NCBI GenBank assembly: GCA_965214615.1
Contig: OZ243952.1
Span: forward strand, 496,001-560,000
Origin: CBDAUN01 sp965214615
GTDB lineage: Bacteria > Pseudomonadota > Gammaproteobacteria > Arenicellales > JAJDZL01
Reading direction: 5' to 3'
DNA length: 64,000 nucleotides
Position numbers and translations under genes: made by a program. This document shows positions 17,940 through 26,766 of this stretch, piece by piece (within the stretch, counting starts at the first letter, position 1; every line of letters begins with the position of its first letter). Under the pieces are notes generated by a model that saw only the letters and a program-made list of their open reading frames with translations, did no database searches and was not told the origin of the DNA.

Positions 17940-19112
17940 CTAGGCGGTTGACGATCCGCGAAGGCGCATCGAAAACTGCATCAGCGATTCAATGCCGGAT
18001 TCCTCGGCTGCTCTGCACCAGTCCTCCAGTGAGTGACGCAGATTGTCATAGGAGGTGGAGGATTTCATCACGATGCCGTGCAGGGATTCTTTCATGGCGT
18101 AAGCCTTGCGCAGTCGGTTATTCGATTGCAGAAGCTTTTGTAGCCGTTCCTGATTGTTTTGGCTCAGCTTTGATTTTTCAGTCATGACCAGGCGCTGGAT
18201 TTGCTTGACCCGCTTGCGATAGTCGCCGGATGCCGAGCGAACCTCTTCGCGGCAGACATTCTTGAGCACATCAGTCACATAGCTGGAAAGTACATCGAAG
18301 CGGCTCACGACGAATGCCTTGGCGGCATCTGCATCAATGACTGTCTTGTCGGAGTGATAGGTGATGACAGGAATCTTTCGCCGAATCTTGATCAGGCCAA
18401 CCCGGCTGAGCAGCCTGATGTAATGCCAGCCTAGGTCGATTTCCCATGCCCGGGTCGAAAACTGGGCAGAACTGGCGAATGCATGATGGTTGTTGTGCAA
18501 CTCTTCGCCGCCGATGATGATGCCCCACGGCACAATGTTGCGGCTTTCGTCCGGCAGTTCGTAGTTCCGATAGCCCGAGTAGTGCCCGATACCGTTGATT
18601 ACGCCGGCGGCCCAGAAAGGAATCCAGAGCATTTGCACCACCCACATCGCAAGTCCCGGAACCAGGCCGAACAGCGCCAAATTGACAATCGCCAGAATCG
18701 CGAGGCCGAAGTTGGGATGCCTGGCGTAGATTCGCCGCTCTAGCCAGTCGTCAGGCGTCCCTTTGCCGAATGCTTCAAGAATTCCCGGTGTCCGCGCGCC
18801 ACGGCGATACAGAAACAGCCCGCCCCATAGCACAGCATTGATTCCGCTGACATGCGGGCTGTGAGGGTCGTCCTCGGTTTCCACATTTGCGTGATGCTTG
18901 CGATGTACAGCGACCCATTCCCTGGTTACTATTCCGGTCGTCAGCCACAGCCAGAATCTGAAAAAGTGCGACAGTGCCGGATGCATCTCCATCGCAGAGT
19001 GCGCCTGATGGCGATGCAGAAAAAGCGTGACGGATATGATCGTGATGTGCGTCAGCCCCAATGCGACAAGCACATAGCCCCACCACGGAAGATCTAGCGC
19101 CGGTGAAATCAT
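17940..19112 (-). CDS. Membrane acyl-CoA/fatty acid delta-9 desaturase (DesC-like)
   Basis: The three histidine boxes of the di-iron desaturases are intact: HRHQAHS, HRKHHANVE and ELHNNHHAF. Hydrophobic segments lie around residues 10-30, 45-65 and 140-190. After the third box comes a roughly 125-residue charged, coiled-coil-like extension ending WCRAAEESGIESLMQF, a feature of the proteobacterial subgroup. It introduces a cis double bond into saturated acyl chains at the inner membrane. It is followed at 19126 by infA upstream on the same strand, with 13 bases between them, so infA may be co-transcribed. Confidence 0.92.
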   Translation of the reverse strand: MISPALDLPWWGYVLVALGLTHITIISVTLFLHRHQAHSAMEMHPALSHFFRFWLWLTTGIVTREWVAVHRKHHANVETEDDPHSPHVSGINAVLWGGLFLYRRGARTPGILEAFGKGTPDDWLERRIYARHPNFGLAILAIVNLALFGLVPGLAMWVVQMLWIPFWAAGVINGIGHYSGYRNYELPDESRNIVPWGIIIGGEELHNNHHAFASSAQFSTRAWEIDLGWHYIRLLSRVGLIKIRRKIPVITYHSDKTVIDADAAKAFVVSRFDVLSSYVTDVLKNVCREEVRSASGDYRKRVKQIQRLVMTEKSKLSQNNQERLQKLLQSNNRLRKAYAMKESLHGIVMKSSTSYDNLRHSLEDWCRAAEESGIESLMQFSMRLRGSSTA

Positions 19113-19125
19113 CTGATTTCGGTTC

Positions 19126-19365
19126 TCAGCGCTCTCTGTCTCGGTTGTCCTTTTGCCGAAATACGATGCGCCCCTTGGTCAGATCGTACGGGGTCAGTTG
19201 AACGACGACTCGATCGCCTCGCAGAATGCGAATGTAGTTCTTGCGTATTTTGCCGGAGATGTGCGCGGTGACGACGTGATCGTTTTCAAGCTTCACGCGG
19301 AAATTGGTATTCGGCAGGATTTCCATCACAGTGCCGTGCATTTCGATTGGGTTTTCTTTCGGCAA
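19126..19365 (-). CDS. infA: Translation initiation factor IF-1
   Basis: The OB-fold protein of 79 residues matches IF-1 nearly throughout: IEMHGTVMEILPNTNFRVKL, HVVTAHISGKIRKNYIRIL, and LTPYDLTKGRIVFRQ. The C-terminal KDNRDRER extension makes it slightly longer than the 72-residue E. coli protein. It binds the ribosomal A site during initiation. It lies immediately upstream of the desaturase on the same strand. Confidence 0.97.
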   Translation of the reverse strand: MPKENPIEMHGTVMEILPNTNFRVKLENDHVVTAHISGKIRKNYIRILRGDRVVVQLTPYDLTKGRIVFRQKDNRDRER

Positions 19366-19705
19366 AATTCAGCTTATTCGCTCGTTTTGAGGTGTTAGAC
19401 ATTAGCGGCGGTAGCCTAATGCCCGATGTTTTAACGCAATCATCGAACAAAAGGGAGCCGCCGCCGAATAGAATAACGAAAAAAGTTGTGTCAGGCGCAT
19501 TTTTTTGCGGCTGCGCTGCAAAGCGCCGGCCAAGCCGGATAGGCATCGGGCCGGACAAGGCCGCAGCACCGATGCCGCCGGCGTCGCCGAAGACTGAATT
19601 GAATGGCAGGGAATTGAATCATGATTGGCATTTGCAATATCGCGTGTCTGCTTGCGGCGATCTATTCGGCGCCATGGACGACTTAGGCGGCGATCCGTGG
19701 CTGGA
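19366..19705. other. Intergenic region between infA and glycerophosphodiesterase
   Basis: About 340 bases between divergently read genes. It should carry both promoters. No supported coding frame or RNA gene was seen. Confidence 0.5.
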
Positions 19706-20527
19706 ATGTCCATAATGAAAAAATCGCTTCAACGCGATTACGGAAGCCTGCTCGCCTTGGCCGATGCCGCGTTGGACGGCTATTTCCGGCATTGGCCGCG
19801 CAAGCCGCTGACGCAGGACGAAATGAGACTATGCCGCGTAGTCGCCCATCGCGGCTGCTGGTCCACCGGGTCATCGGTATTTGAAAATACGCTTCCTGCA
19901 TTCGAAGCCGCGCTCGAGTGCGGCGCATGGGGGATCGAATTCGACATTCAGTGGACTTTGGATAACGTTCCGGTTGTGATTCATGACACCCACACAGCCC
20001 GCATCCCTGACGGCGTGGCAATGGAGATCGGCCAGGTCAGATTCGATGAATTAAGGAGTCTTTGTCCGCAGGTGCCCTCTGCGCAGGAGGTTGCCTTGAG
20101 ATTCGGCGGGCGGCTCCATCTGATGGTTGAACTCAAGGCTGAGACAATCAATGCTGCCGGCGTGCGCAATCTTGCCGCCGTGCTCGGCGGTCTCGATCCG
20201 CTCGCGGATTTCCACCTGATGGCACTGGATGCCGAAATTCTGCAATATGCATCGATGTTTCCGCCCCTGTGCCGGCTGCTTGTTGCAACGGTGGATACAA
20301 AGAGGATGCTTCGCCAGGCCATGGAGCATGATGTAGGTGGCCTGACGGGCCACTATTTCCTTTTGAACTCGCGAATGCGCCGGCAGCTGTCGGCTAAGGG
20401 CCTTAAGTGGGGGACCGGCTTTGTCAACTCATTGAATCTGGCGGCACGCGAAGTCCGCGCAGGTTCGCAGTGGCTCTTTACCGAGGCCGCTGAGCACCTT
20501 GCAGGGCAAATCAATGGCGAGCCTTGA
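19706..20527 (+). CDS. Glycerophosphodiester phosphodiesterase family protein
   Basis: The GDPD catalytic pattern is clear: VAHRGCW with the first His-Arg, FENTLPAFEAAL, the acidic pair in GIEFDIQW, and VVIHD with the second His. Later LMVELKAE is the metal-contact Glu strand. The enzyme hydrolyses glycerophosphodiesters to an alcohol and glycerol 3-phosphate. No signal peptide is visible, so it is cytoplasmic. The 273-residue length fits. ATG 19706 was selected; an ATG at 19715 is an alternative. A single-gene unit is likely. Confidence 0.88.
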   Translation: MSIMKKSLQRDYGSLLALADAALDGYFRHWPRKPLTQDEMRLCRVVAHRGCWSTGSSVFENTLPAFEAALECGAWGIEFDIQWTLDNVPVVIHDTHTARIPDGVAMEIGQVRFDELRSLCPQVPSAQEVALRFGGRLHLMVELKAETINAAGVRNLAAVLGGLDPLADFHLMALDAEILQYASMFPPLCRLLVATVDTKRMLRQAMEHDVGGLTGHYFLLNSRMRRQLSAKGLKWGTGFVNSLNLAAREVRAGSQWLFTEAAEHLAGQINGEP

Positions 20528-20661
20528 GTGGCGTGGGACTCGTACGCCGCCGATTCGCGGCAGAATCGCAATTTTCTACAATCAGGATAATCGAATGTGG
20601 TATTTACACGCAACTGAAACCTAATCCGTAATCAGTTGTAGCAACCAAGGAGGAAACAAGG

Positions 20662-21627
20662 ATGCGTGCGGGATTTATTGGACTTGGAAACGTCGGCGGA
20701 AAATTGGCGGGCAGCCTATTGCGCAACGGCATTGAGCTTGCGGTGCTTGACCTGGACAAGAGCATCGCCCGGCCGATGCTGGACAGCGGGGCTAAATGGG
20801 CCGATTCGCCGCAGGAACTGACTGAGCGCTCGGACATTGTGATAACCTGCCTGCCGAGCGTGGCGGCGTGTTCGCAGGTCATGGAAGGCGAAAACGGCGT
20901 GATCGCCGGGCTGTCGCCGGGCAAGGTCTGGCTGGAAATGAGCACGACCGACGAGTCGGAAGTCCGGCGTCTGGGCGCATTGGTCGCCGCTAAGGGCGCG
21001 CAGCCGGCCGATTGTCCCGTTTCGGGCGGATGCCATCGTGCGGCGACCGGCAATATCTCGATTTTTGTCGGCTGCGAACGTGCGACATTCGACCGCGCAT
21101 TTCCAATTGTTCAGGCGATGGGCCGGCGGATCCTGCATACCGGACCGCTCGGCAGCGCATCGAAGCTGAAAGTGCTGACCAACTATCTGGCTACGGCGAA
21201 TCTGGTGTCGGTATGCGAAGCGCTGGCTACAGCCGAATGCGCCGGTCTGGATCTGAACACGACATACGAGGCGATTCGCATATCTTCAGGCAATTCGTTC
21301 GTTCACGAAACCGAATCCCAGGTGATACTGAACGGCAGCCGCGACATCAATTTCACAATGGATCTGGTGTGCAAGGATATTACGCTGTTTCAGCAGCTGG
21401 CCGAACGCTGCGGGATCGACCTGGAGCTCAGTCCGCTGCTGATCGACATATTCAAAGATGGCCTCAGGCGCTATGGCGCGCGCGAGTGGTCGCCCAACAT
21501 TATTCGCCGATTGGAAGAGCGCTGCGGCAAGACAGTCCTAGCACCCGGCTTTCCGGCCGAGATTTCCGACGACGAGCCGGAGCAAGGCGGCTACGAAGTG
21601 CGTCCCAACGGTGCCGGGCAGGGGTAG
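20662..21627 (+). CDS. NAD(P)-dependent 3-hydroxyisobutyrate dehydrogenase family oxidoreductase
   Basis: An excellent ribosome site (aaggaggaa) precedes the ATG. The N terminus is a Rossmann fold (GFIGLGNVGGKLAGSLL); the substrate loop PVSGGCHRAATG and the catalytic lysine region LGSASKLKVLTNYLATANL follow. The protein is 321 residues, standard for beta-hydroxyacid dehydrogenases. Immediate coupling to a proline-racemase-family gene suggests it oxidises a hydroxy acid in the same imino-acid or beta-hydroxy-acid pathway. Confidence 0.9.
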   Translation: MRAGFIGLGNVGGKLAGSLLRNGIELAVLDLDKSIARPMLDSGAKWADSPQELTERSDIVITCLPSVAACSQVMEGENGVIAGLSPGKVWLEMSTTDESEVRRLGALVAAKGAQPADCPVSGGCHRAATGNISIFVGCERATFDRAFPIVQAMGRRILHTGPLGSASKLKVLTNYLATANLVSVCEALATAECAGLDLNTTYEAIRISSGNSFVHETESQVILNGSRDINFTMDLVCKDITLFQQLAERCGIDLELSPLLIDIFKDGLRRYGAREWSPNIIRRLEERCGKTVLAPGFPAEISDDEPEQGGYEVRPNGAGQG

Positions 21628-21631
21628 GGGC

Positions 21632-22687
21632 TTGAGATTCTCCAGCGTCGTTCATGCGGTCGACCTGCATGCATGCGGGGAGCATGGCAGAGTGATCACC
21701 GGCGGAGTCGCCGATGTGCCCGGAGCGACGATGTTTGAAAAGATGTGCCATTTGCGCGAATGCGCCGATGGCTTGCGCTTGCGCATGCTGCGCGAGCCCC
21801 GGGGCTTTCCTGCTGCAAACTGCAATCTGATTCTGCCGCCGACGATCGAAGGTGCCGATGCCGGGTTTGTCATCATGGAGCAGGTCGAATATCCGCCGAT
21901 GTCCGGTACCAATACCATCTGCGTTGCCACCGCTCTGATTGAAACCGGGATGGTCGATTATGCCGAGCCCGAAACAACGCTGAAGCTGGACAGCCCCGCC
22001 GGCCTGATAGAAGTGTCCGCGCGGGTCGAAGCGGGCAAGGTGAAAAGCGTGACGTTTCGCAATGTACCTGCGTTTGCAGTCTATCTTGACCGTCCGATCG
22101 AAGTTCCTCATCTTGGTACTGTGACAGTCGATGTGGCCTGGGGCGGGATGTTCTATGTGATTGCCGAGGCCGAAGCCCTGGGCCTGGTGCTGGAACCCGG
22201 CCGTGGCGGTGAGATTGCGCGCATCGGAGAGATGATCAAGGCCGCGGCAAGGGAGCAGCTGCCCTGCGTTCATCCGGAAAACCCAGAGATATCCGGTGTC
22301 ACGATCGGTGTGATTTCAGGTCCGCCCAGTCATCCGGACGCCGATTTGAAAAATGCGGCCGTTGTATCAACAGGTGAACTGGACTGGCAGCGCGAGGAAA
22401 CCTGGACAGCGGCATTGGACCGGTCGCCATGCGGCACAGGCACGAGTGCGAAAATGGCGGTGCTTCATGCAAAAGGCTCGCTGGACCTGAATCAGGATTT
22501 TTATCACGAAGGGATTTTGAGTACGATGTTTGTCGGGCGACTCATTGGCGAGACAACAGTTGGCGACTATCGTGCCGTAATCCCGGAAATTACCGGACAG
22601 GCATGGATCACAGGCATGGCGCAATATGTGGTTGAGCCGGACGATCCGTTTCCTGACGGTTTCGTTGTCGGCGATATTTGGGGCTGA
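21632..22687 (+). CDS. Proline racemase family protein (hydroxyproline epimerase/dehydratase-like, Ser/Cys active site)
   Basis: The diaminopimelate-epimerase-like fold of the proline racemase family is shown by HACGEHGRVI, FPAANCNLILPP, DRSPCGTGTSAKMA and the closing GQAWITGMAQYVVEPDDPF. The second catalytic cysteine is present (SPCGTG), but the first acid/base is Ser in PPMSGTNT. This makes it the Ser/Cys type, neither classic Cys/Cys 4-hydroxyproline epimerase nor Thr/Cys trans-3-hydroxyproline dehydratase. The start is uncertain: TTG 21632 follows aggggtagggg, while GTG 21611 lacks a ribosome site and overlaps the upstream gene. It likely forms an operon with the dehydrogenase before it. 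Confidence 0.88.
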   Translation: MRFSSVVHAVDLHACGEHGRVITGGVADVPGATMFEKMCHLRECADGLRLRMLREPRGFPAANCNLILPPTIEGADAGFVIMEQVEYPPMSGTNTICVATALIETGMVDYAEPETTLKLDSPAGLIEVSARVEAGKVKSVTFRNVPAFAVYLDRPIEVPHLGTVTVDVAWGGMFYVIAEAEALGLVLEPGRGGEIARIGEMIKAAAREQLPCVHPENPEISGVTIGVISGPPSHPDADLKNAAVVSTGELDWQREETWTAALDRSPCGTGTSAKMAVLHAKGSLDLNQDFYHEGILSTMFVGRLIGETTVGDYRAVIPEITGQAWITGMAQYVVEPDDPFPDGFVVGDIWG

Positions 22688-22709
22688 TCGCACGATACGA
22701 AGCCGAATG
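22500..22709 (+). repeat. Direct repeat copy A (proline racemase 3' end)
   Basis: The last about 190 coding bases plus about 22 bases past the stop recur, with moderate divergence, at 24470-24677. Conservation is strongest from gttggcgactatcg through agccgaatg. Confidence 0.8.
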
Positions 22710-23393
22710 ACTGCGACAATCTGTCTGGAAATCGAGTATATGCTTCGAGTGTCGGCGATGTCCGGGGGCGATGCATGTGGGACCGTTCAGGTTTTTCGAG
22801 CACTGACCGGTTGAAGTTGCGATCATAGCATTCTGTCGGCATCAGTTGTTCGGTTGACTGATGCGGGCGGCAGGTGCTGTAGCGGTGCTGGTGTAATTTG
22901 AGTTCCAGATTCAGGACGACGACATTCTGGCAGCCTAGGTATGGCTGATGGTCTTTCGATTGCTGATGATTCAACCAGGCCGTCATTTTGCACCCTTGCC
23001 AATGACAGGCGTGCAAAACGCAACAATACAGCAAAACTTTACCTAGTACCGGCTTTGCCGGTTTGAAGTCGCGCGTATAAACTACAGCTATGGCTACGTC
23101 AATCATTTCCATAGTACGGATCATCACTGCATGGGCCCGCATCCGCTACTGATAGCGAACCGTAAAGATTACGAACTGCCATCTCAATTTGATTCGGTGT
23201 AAATCAATGTTTGGTCTGTCTTCATTTTGAAATCCGACAAAAATGCCCTCTGGCGTGAACAAGGCAGGTGTCATATGAACCGCGATAGCATTAGGATATT
23301 TTCGATCTTTGTCACTGAAATCCGACAAAAAATAGCGGTATGCTTATATGTTATATAATGCCTAAAGTTATTTTTATGGTGGGTGCAGCATGG
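22710..23393. other. Stretch with no recognised gene upstream of toxin-antitoxin pair
   Basis: About 680 bases. The only pattern is a 16-base direct repeat tgaaatccgacaaaaa at 23228-23243 and 23316-23331, the second copy lying just before the toxin promoter region (a tataat at 23354-23359). Confidence 0.5.
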
Positions 23394-23654
23394 ATGTATC
23401 AAATTAACGTCAGAAAGCAAGCACTCAGAGCCTTACGGAAATTGTCGAGTAGTGATGCAATTCGTCTACGCAGCAAATTCAAAAAATTGTCTGAAAATCC
23501 GGATCGAAACGATATTGATGTAGTCAAGCTGAAAGGCTGGCCAGGCTACAGGTTGCGATCGGGAAACTGGCGAGTGATCTTTGAATTGAATGAAGAGCAA
23601 GGTGAAATCAATATTCTTCGCATCGCTGTACGAGCAAACATCTACAAACCGTAG
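23394..23654 (+). CDS. RelE/ParE-family toxin of a type II toxin-antitoxin system
   Basis: The 86-residue product begins MYQINVRKQALRALRKL and continues with KLKGWPGYRLRSGNWRVIFEL and INILRIAVRANIYK. This is the compact RelE/ParE fold with the basic R-x-G-x-W-R-V strand of mRNA interferases. ATG 23394 is chosen to give a normal N terminus; an in-frame ATG at 23376 also exists. The cognate antitoxin gene starts 10 bases after the stop. Toxin before antitoxin is the order typical of HigBA-like modules. Confidence 0.87.
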   Translation: MYQINVRKQALRALRKLSSSDAIRLRSKFKKLSENPDRNDIDVVKLKGWPGYRLRSGNWRVIFELNEEQGEINILRIAVRANIYKP

Positions 23655-23663
23655 GAATGCAAC

Positions 23664-24035
23664 ATGACCAAACCGCAAACAATATTTGACAGTGAAGGCA
23701 ATCCGTTGTTCGCGATTGTTCCGTGGCAGACATTTGAACTGATCTCCTCGGTCCTTTCCGATACCAACCTCGGTGATGAGGAAATCTATGACATTGCAAA
23801 GCAAAGTAACGAAGAATCATTTCCCATCGATGTCGTTGACCGACTTTTGGCTGGGGAAAGCGCTGTAAGAGTCTATCGCACCCACCGCGGCATTACCCAA
23901 AAGGAATTGGCCCGGAAAACTGGGGTCAATGCAGTCTATATTTCCCAAATAGAAACAGGCAAACGCACCGGTTCTGCGAAAACACTTGCGAAAATTGCAA
24001 AGGCGCTTGAGATTGATGTTGATGAATTGATTTGA
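23664..24035 (+). CDS. XRE-family antitoxin
   Basis: The 123-residue protein has a C-terminal XRE helix-turn-helix (RGITQKELARKTGVNAVYIS then QIETGKRTGSAKTLAKIAKA) ending DVDELI. The N-terminal 60 residues are acidic and probably wrap the toxin. Its position directly after a RelE-type toxin supports an antitoxin and autorepressor role. It binds its own promoter in known modules of this type. Confidence 0.87.
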   Translation: MTKPQTIFDSEGNPLFAIVPWQTFELISSVLSDTNLGDEEIYDIAKQSNEESFPIDVVDRLLAGESAVRVYRTHRGITQKELARKTGVNAVYISQIETGKRTGSAKTLAKIAKALEIDVDELI

Positions 24036-24469
24036 AATGAGGCAATTGAATTCGATTCACCGTCTGACATCGATCCGTTGAATTTAGCTGGGCTTGGTTC
24101 AGGACTCTCTCAGACAATACCAATCGTTTGGTGCGCTGTACACCGTACCGCGAAGCATTCTTCATATTATGAATCGGGGTCGCTCACAGAGTGCCGTCAG
24201 TGAATATTTCGAACGACTCGGTGTACCAAGACTTACAATCGAGGGTGACTTCAGCGCAGTCTTGACGGCCTCTGAACAACGCGTCAAACGATTGTTGTAC
24301 TTTTTATGATTGTTTCGCGACCGGGTTGGGCAATTGCAAAGAACAAATTTCTAACTTCCGATTGATATTGCTTGCTACGAAGATTGATTGTCAATATTAG
24401 ATTTTGCCGGTAAAACCGTGTTCCTTAGGTGAAGGCATAACCCGCTATCGTTGGATCTGCGGGGACTTT
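24036..24469. other. Stretch without recognised gene after antitoxin
   Basis: About 430 bases. A short open frame at 24094-24309 encodes about 71 residues with no family I recognise. No terminator was seen. Confidence 0.45.
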
Positions 24470-24677
24470 ATTTCGCGACTGAAGTTTGAGCACGATGCTT
24501 GTCGTGCGGTTCATCGGTTGGTGACGGTTGGCGACTATCGCGCCGTGATCCCGGAAATCACCGGACAGGCATGGACCACAGGCATGGCGCAAGTTTTGGT
24601 TGAGCCGGACGATCCGTTTCCCGACGGTTTCGTTATCGGCGATATTTAGTGCTGATCGCACGACACGAAGCCGAATG
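24470..24677 (+). pseudogene. Truncated duplicate of proline racemase 3' end (direct repeat copy B)
   Basis: The translation VGDYRAVIPEITGQAWTTGM and VEPDDPFPDGFVIGDI repeats the C terminus of the gene ending at 22687, and the similarity continues past the stop (gctgatcgcacgacacgaagccgaatg). The upstream part is scrambled, so no start or catalytic residues remain. Together with copy A it brackets the toxin-antitoxin pair. Confidence 0.85.
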
Positions 24678-24736
24678 GCAGCATTCGGCAGCGATATGCG
24701 GACCCGGCGCAAACCAGTGACGAGGCAACGCTCGAT

Positions 24737-25642
24737 CTATAATTCAACGGCCGAAGCATATTGCGGCATCTTGACCCGGCGCGGCTGATACTGGCCGCTG
24801 GCTGCGACTTGCTCAATATGCGCGGCGATGTCCTCCATCGGCGCAAACCAAACGTCGCCCCTGGACAGAACGCTTTGCATAAATTGCGCTATCACGTCCC
24901 ATCGCGACAGACGGCCGGTCACGAACGGATGGACTACAGGCACCCACAGTCCGCCATACTTGTAGGCCGCCTCGAACTCCTGAGCGAAAATCTCCCAGCC
25001 CGACCGGGGCGAGCGAATCGGCATCATGTAGTCAAGATCCATTGACTGGACCCACTGCGGCCAGTCGTCAAGCCCCCAATGCGACGGCAGCTCGACCAAG
25101 CTGCCGCAGTCGCCTTCGATCAGGTATGGCACGTCGTCTCCCATCAGGGACGCGTCATAGCGGAATCCGCGCTCGATCAGCAGGTCGGCCGAATGATTGG
25201 AGAAGTTATACAGCGGCGCGCGCCACCCTCGAGGCCTGCTCCCGGTCATTTTTTCAAAGACCGAAATAGCGCGGTCCATCCACATGGCCTGTTCGTCACG
25301 GCTTTGCGACACCGGATTTTCGTGCATGTATCCGTGATGGCCGATCTCATGTCCGCCATCCAGCATGGCTTCCACTGCATCGGGGTAGGTTTCCATGCAC
25401 CAGCCGGGGACAAAGAATGTCTGGCGAATCCCCAGAATTCTATAGGTTTCGATAATTCTGGGAACCGCGATGTGCGGCCCGTACTGCTGCGATGAAATCG
25501 CCGATGCGCGACGATAGCCGTCCTCGGGATGGTCGAGATGGATCAAGCTGTCGGCGTCCATGTCGAATGTGATGCAGCATGCGCACTTCGCTCCGCCGGG
25601 CCAGGGCACCGGATTGCGGATCATTGACTGGTTGAATGTCAT
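24737..25642 (-). CDS. Polysaccharide-deacetylase-fold amidohydrolase (PuuE/HpPgdA-like)
   Basis: The NodB-fold protein of about 301 residues has CITFDMDAD with the metal-binding Asp, then HEIGHHGYMHENP supplying the two histidines, and RGWRAPLYNFSNHSADLL. ATG 25642 follows a strong aggagg site; the longer frame to 25891 lacks support. This subgroup (about 300 residues, no signal peptide) includes allantoinase PuuE, cyclic imidases and the Helicobacter PgdA homologue, so it acts on a small cyclic amide or imide in the cytoplasm rather than cell-wall glycan. It is divergent from an ABC transporter and molybdenum hydroxylase cluster, which fits N-heterocycle breakdown. Confidence 0.85.
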   Translation of the reverse strand: MTFNQSMIRNPVPWPGGAKCACCITFDMDADSLIHLDHPEDGYRRASAISSQQYGPHIAVPRIIETYRILGIRQTFFVPGWCMETYPDAVEAMLDGGHEIGHHGYMHENPVSQSRDEQAMWMDRAISVFEKMTGSRPRGWRAPLYNFSNHSADLLIERGFRYDASLMGDDVPYLIEGDCGSLVELPSHWGLDDWPQWVQSMDLDYMMPIRSPRSGWEIFAQEFEAAYKYGGLWVPVVHPFVTGRLSRWDVIAQFMQSVLSRGDVWFAPMEDIAAHIEQVAASGQYQPRRVKMPQYASAVEL

Positions 25643-25894
25643 TTTCTGCCTCCTATTTGATTGCGGACCCGATCGCCGCGCACATCCGAAGTGCTTGGCG
25701 AACAAACCTTGAACGCTGAGTGCGCTGCCGTGCCGGACAGCAGCGGCCCTTCCATTGACGCAGACAATACAGGATAAATCCAGATGCACACATGCACTTT
25801 CACCAATGTTTGCATGGCATGTTGAATATATGACGGCCGACGGCAATGCGTTAACGTTGCCAAACTGAAAGTAATTACCGAACCAAGACATCCT

Positions 25895-26755
25895 ATGTCA
25901 GATCTCGAAATGACCCGGCCGGCGGTCTCCGCCCGCACTGCCAAGATCAAGAAAAGGAAGCTGCAGATTCTCAAGCTGCTTTCTCCTGTGACCTCGCGGC
26001 AGGCTGTAGTGCTGGGAATTGTCGGAGGTGTGATTTTCTTCCTCATCTGGGAAGTGGGCCATTACATGACCCCGGAAGAGAGCAAACGGTTTCTGCCTTC
26101 CCCTCAGCATGTCATTGCCTCGCTGTATACGCTGCTCACTGAAAAGGAATTCCTTTCCGATATCGGAATAAGCCTGTTCAGAATCATTGGCAGCTTCATC
26201 GCGGTGTGCATTGTCGCCGTCCCTTTGGGGATCTTCATGGGCTGCTTCGACAATATGCGCGCACTGATCAATCCGGTGGTGTCGGGGGCGCGCTATCTTC
26301 CTGCGGCATCGTTTATCCCGCTGCTGCTCGTCTGGTTCGGGCCTACGGATACTCAGAAGATGGCGCTGCTGTTTCTCGGAGTGATCTTCTTTCTCGTGGC
26401 GCTGGTTCTGGACAACACCAGAGCAGTGCAAAGAGAATTGATCGAGGCGGCATTGACAATGGGCGCTTCAAAAAGGCAGATCGTTCTGGGCGTCGTGTCA
26501 CGGGCGGCCACGCCCGCAATTCTGGATTCCATGCGCACCATGATCGCTGTCGGATGGACCTACCTTGTCATCGCCGAAATTGTCGCGGCGCAGGACGGTA
26601 TCGGAGCGGTGATGATGAGGGCGGGGCGCTTTCTGAAGGCTGACATCATCATGGCGGGAATTCTTACGATTGGAATCCTGGGCGTGATGACCGATGTCGT
26701 GTTCCGTCTCATTGCGCACTACGCTGTCCCCTGGAATCGAAAGCGGTCCGTGTAG
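25895..26755 (+). CDS. ABC transporter permease (nitrate/sulfonate/taurine or hydroxypyrimidine type)
   Basis: Single permease of the SsuC/TauC/ThiX type, 286 residues, with about six hydrophobic segments and the cytoplasmic EAA loop LIEAALTMGASKRQIVLGVV that docks the ATPase. The basic N-terminal 40 residues precede the first membrane helix. It begins the transporter operon (permease, ATPase, binding protein) and is divergent from the amidohydrolase gene across 250 bases. Confidence 0.92.
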   Translation: MSDLEMTRPAVSARTAKIKKRKLQILKLLSPVTSRQAVVLGIVGGVIFFLIWEVGHYMTPEESKRFLPSPQHVIASLYTLLTEKEFLSDIGISLFRIIGSFIAVCIVAVPLGIFMGCFDNMRALINPVVSGARYLPAASFIPLLLVWFGPTDTQKMALLFLGVIFFLVALVLDNTRAVQRELIEAALTMGASKRQIVLGVVSRAATPAILDSMRTMIAVGWTYLVIAEIVAAQDGIGAVMMRAGRFLKADIIMAGILTIGILGVMTDVVFRLIAHYAVPWNRKRSV

Positions 26756-26766
26756 GGCCGATTGCC

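Noticed and set aside
22567..23142. Long minus-strand open frame downstream of and overlapping the racemase gene end
   Set aside because: It overlaps a confident plus-strand gene for its last 120 bases, shows no family motif and no ribosome site.
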